This document shows, piece by piece, positions 35,882-36,764 of a stretch of DNA of 36,764 nucleotides. A program made the translations under genes and the position numbers. Source of the stretch: Limnothrix sp. RL_2_0 (GTDB lineage Bacteria > Cyanobacteriota > Cyanobacteriia > Cyanobacteriales > MRBY01); contig JAAUPR010000033.1 of assembly GCA_012033055.1 (NCBI GenBank), positions 1 to 36,764 on the forward strand, read 5' to 3'. How positions within the stretch are numbered: position 1 is the stretch's first letter; every line of letters starts with the position of its first letter. The notes under the pieces were generated by a model. That model was not told where the DNA came from, did no database searches, and saw only the letters and a program-made list of their open reading frames with translations.

Positions 35882-36764
35882 CTACGCTTCATCCTTAGCC
35901 GTTCTGATGCGTACTGATTCGGCATGGGAAGCAAGACCTTCTGCTTTCGCCAACGTTTGCACCGCATCCGCCACATTGTGCAGCGCTTTTTCTGAATATT
36001 GAATAATGCTGGAATGTTTCATGAACGTTTCCACCCCAAGGGCTGAGGCATAGCGGGCGGCTCCAGCAGTAGGCAGAGTGTGGTTCGGCCCAGCGAGGTA
36101 ATCGCCCACAGCTTCCGGTGTAGAATGGCCAAGAAAAATTGCACCGGCATGGCGAATCAATGGCAATAATTCCCAAGGCTCATCAATTTCCAACTCCAAG
36201 TGTTCTGGCGCAAATAGGTTTGATAATTCTGCGGCCTGTTCTAGGGAGTCAACAACCACGACTAATCCATAGTGGGCGATCGCCTTTTCAGTGAGTTCCT
36301 GACGGGGATGACCTTCTAACTGCTGGGAGACCGCTTTTTGAACCTTTTCCGCAAAGTCCGCGTCGGGCGTTAACAAAATCGCTGCGGCAAGGGGATCATG
36401 TTCCGCCTGCGCCAAAAGATCAGCTGCCACATGTTCCGGTTTCGCACTATTGTCAGCGATCACCAAAACTTCCGAAGGGCCCGCCAAGGAATCAATGCCT
36501 ACCCGACCATAGACCATTTTTTTTGCGAGAGTCACATAGATATTTCCCGGCCCCGTAATCACATCTACCGCCGGAATCGTCTCCGTCCCATAGGCTAAAG
36601 CGCGATCGCCTGCGCCCCACCCACCCGATAGATTTCCTCAATGCCAGCCTCCTGAGCCGCCACCAATACTGCCGGATTGATTTTCAAACCCTGCCCATCG
36701 GCGTAACCATCACAATTCGAGGTACTTCCGCCACCTTCGCCGGAATCGCATTCATCAATACTGT
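35882..36764 (-). CDS. hisD: Histidinol dehydrogenase, 5' end outside window (frame broken twice)
   Basis: HisD oxidises L-histidinol to histidine with two NAD. The C-terminal part is continuous from 36562 down: [45 protein letters not shown] and the zinc-site region [18 protein letters not shown], ending [10 protein letters not shown]. Upstream, the frame changes twice. Near 36601 the HIP1-flanked GCGATCGCGCTTTAG should be GCGATCGCGGCTTTAG, giving [15 protein letters not shown]. Near 36698 CCGATGGG should be CCGGATGGG, giving [18 protein letters not shown]. Both corrections add one base. The N-terminal ~40% of the gene continues beyond base 36764. HisD is needed for histidine prototrophy, so true loss is unlikely. 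Confidence 0.93.

Larger units (their letters stand above)
1..36764. repeat. HIP1 octamers (GCGATCGC), dispersed
   Basis: GCGATCGC occurs about 60 times by eye, often extended to GGCGATCGCC (for example 322-329 and 756-763), in genes and gaps alike. This density is characteristic of many cyanobacterial chromosomes. It is not a CRISPR array: there is no regular spacing. Confidence 0.95.

Noticed and set aside
1-36764. CRISPR array or insertion sequence.
   Set aside because: The only recurrent motif is HIP1, at irregular spacing. No transposase-like frame, terminal repeats or spacer-repeat pattern was found.
1-36764. tRNA, rRNA or other structured RNA gene.
   Set aside because: No T-loop-like GGTTCGAATC pattern or rRNA segment was noticed in the gaps, all of which are shorter than about 350 bp. 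A covariance-model scan was not possible.

Overview
The window is chromosomal DNA from a cyanobacterium. GCGATCGC (HIP1) octamers are very dense (about 60 by eye, one per ~600 bp). The genes include psb28 (photosystem II assembly), a CpcS/CpeS-type phycobilin lyase, and a CruE/CrtU-like aromatic-carotenoid desaturase. The overall flavour is that of euryhaline unicellular cyanobacteria around Synechococcus PCC 7002, but I cannot name the species.

Layout. 1-3.3 kb: prmA, a carotenoid desaturase with an internal Rieske cluster, and a small DUF3593 membrane protein. 3.3-9 kb: a minus-strand type I secretion operon (SurA-like PPIase, ABC transporter with cyclic-nucleotide-binding and dead C39 domains, HlyD adaptor). 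9.1-13.1 kb: an MscS channel, menE (frame-broken), an SGNH hydrolase and a Uma2 protein. 13.2-18.1 kb: a GH38 alpha-mannosidase (frame-broken), an RHH-like DNA-binding protein (frame-broken) with a palindrome over its own promoter, and thiL. 18.1-23.1 kb is an accessory, conflict-type stretch: a Trypco1 protein divergent from an orthocaspase-STAND NTPase-pentapeptide protein, a DUF2281/PIN toxin-antitoxin pair, a decayed HEPN/MNT pair and a second Uma2 protein. 23.2-29.3 kb: a sugar-ABC permease, holB, a small unknown gene, psb28 and secA (frame-broken). 29.4-33.6 kb: a DUF1499 protein, a PhnD-like binding protein divergent from a histidine kinase, and an RNase D-type exonuclease. 33.6-36.8 kb: the bilin lyase, a glycine-zipper exported protein, two small unknowns and hisD (5' end outside the window, two frame breaks).

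Two things stand out. The first is the caspase/STAND/pentapeptide gene facing a Trypco1 gene across 66 bp. It has the architecture of a bacterial NLR-like immune or programmed-death system, with its proposed adaptor next to it. The second is that six single-base deletions break five genes, two of them (secA, hisD) core housekeeping genes. At least three of the six lie directly beside a HIP1 octamer. This looks more like motif-linked base-calling loss than real gene death, and protein predictions from this assembly should be corrected accordingly. By contrast, the HEPN/MNT pair looks truly dead, with a nonsense codon plus a large internal deletion.
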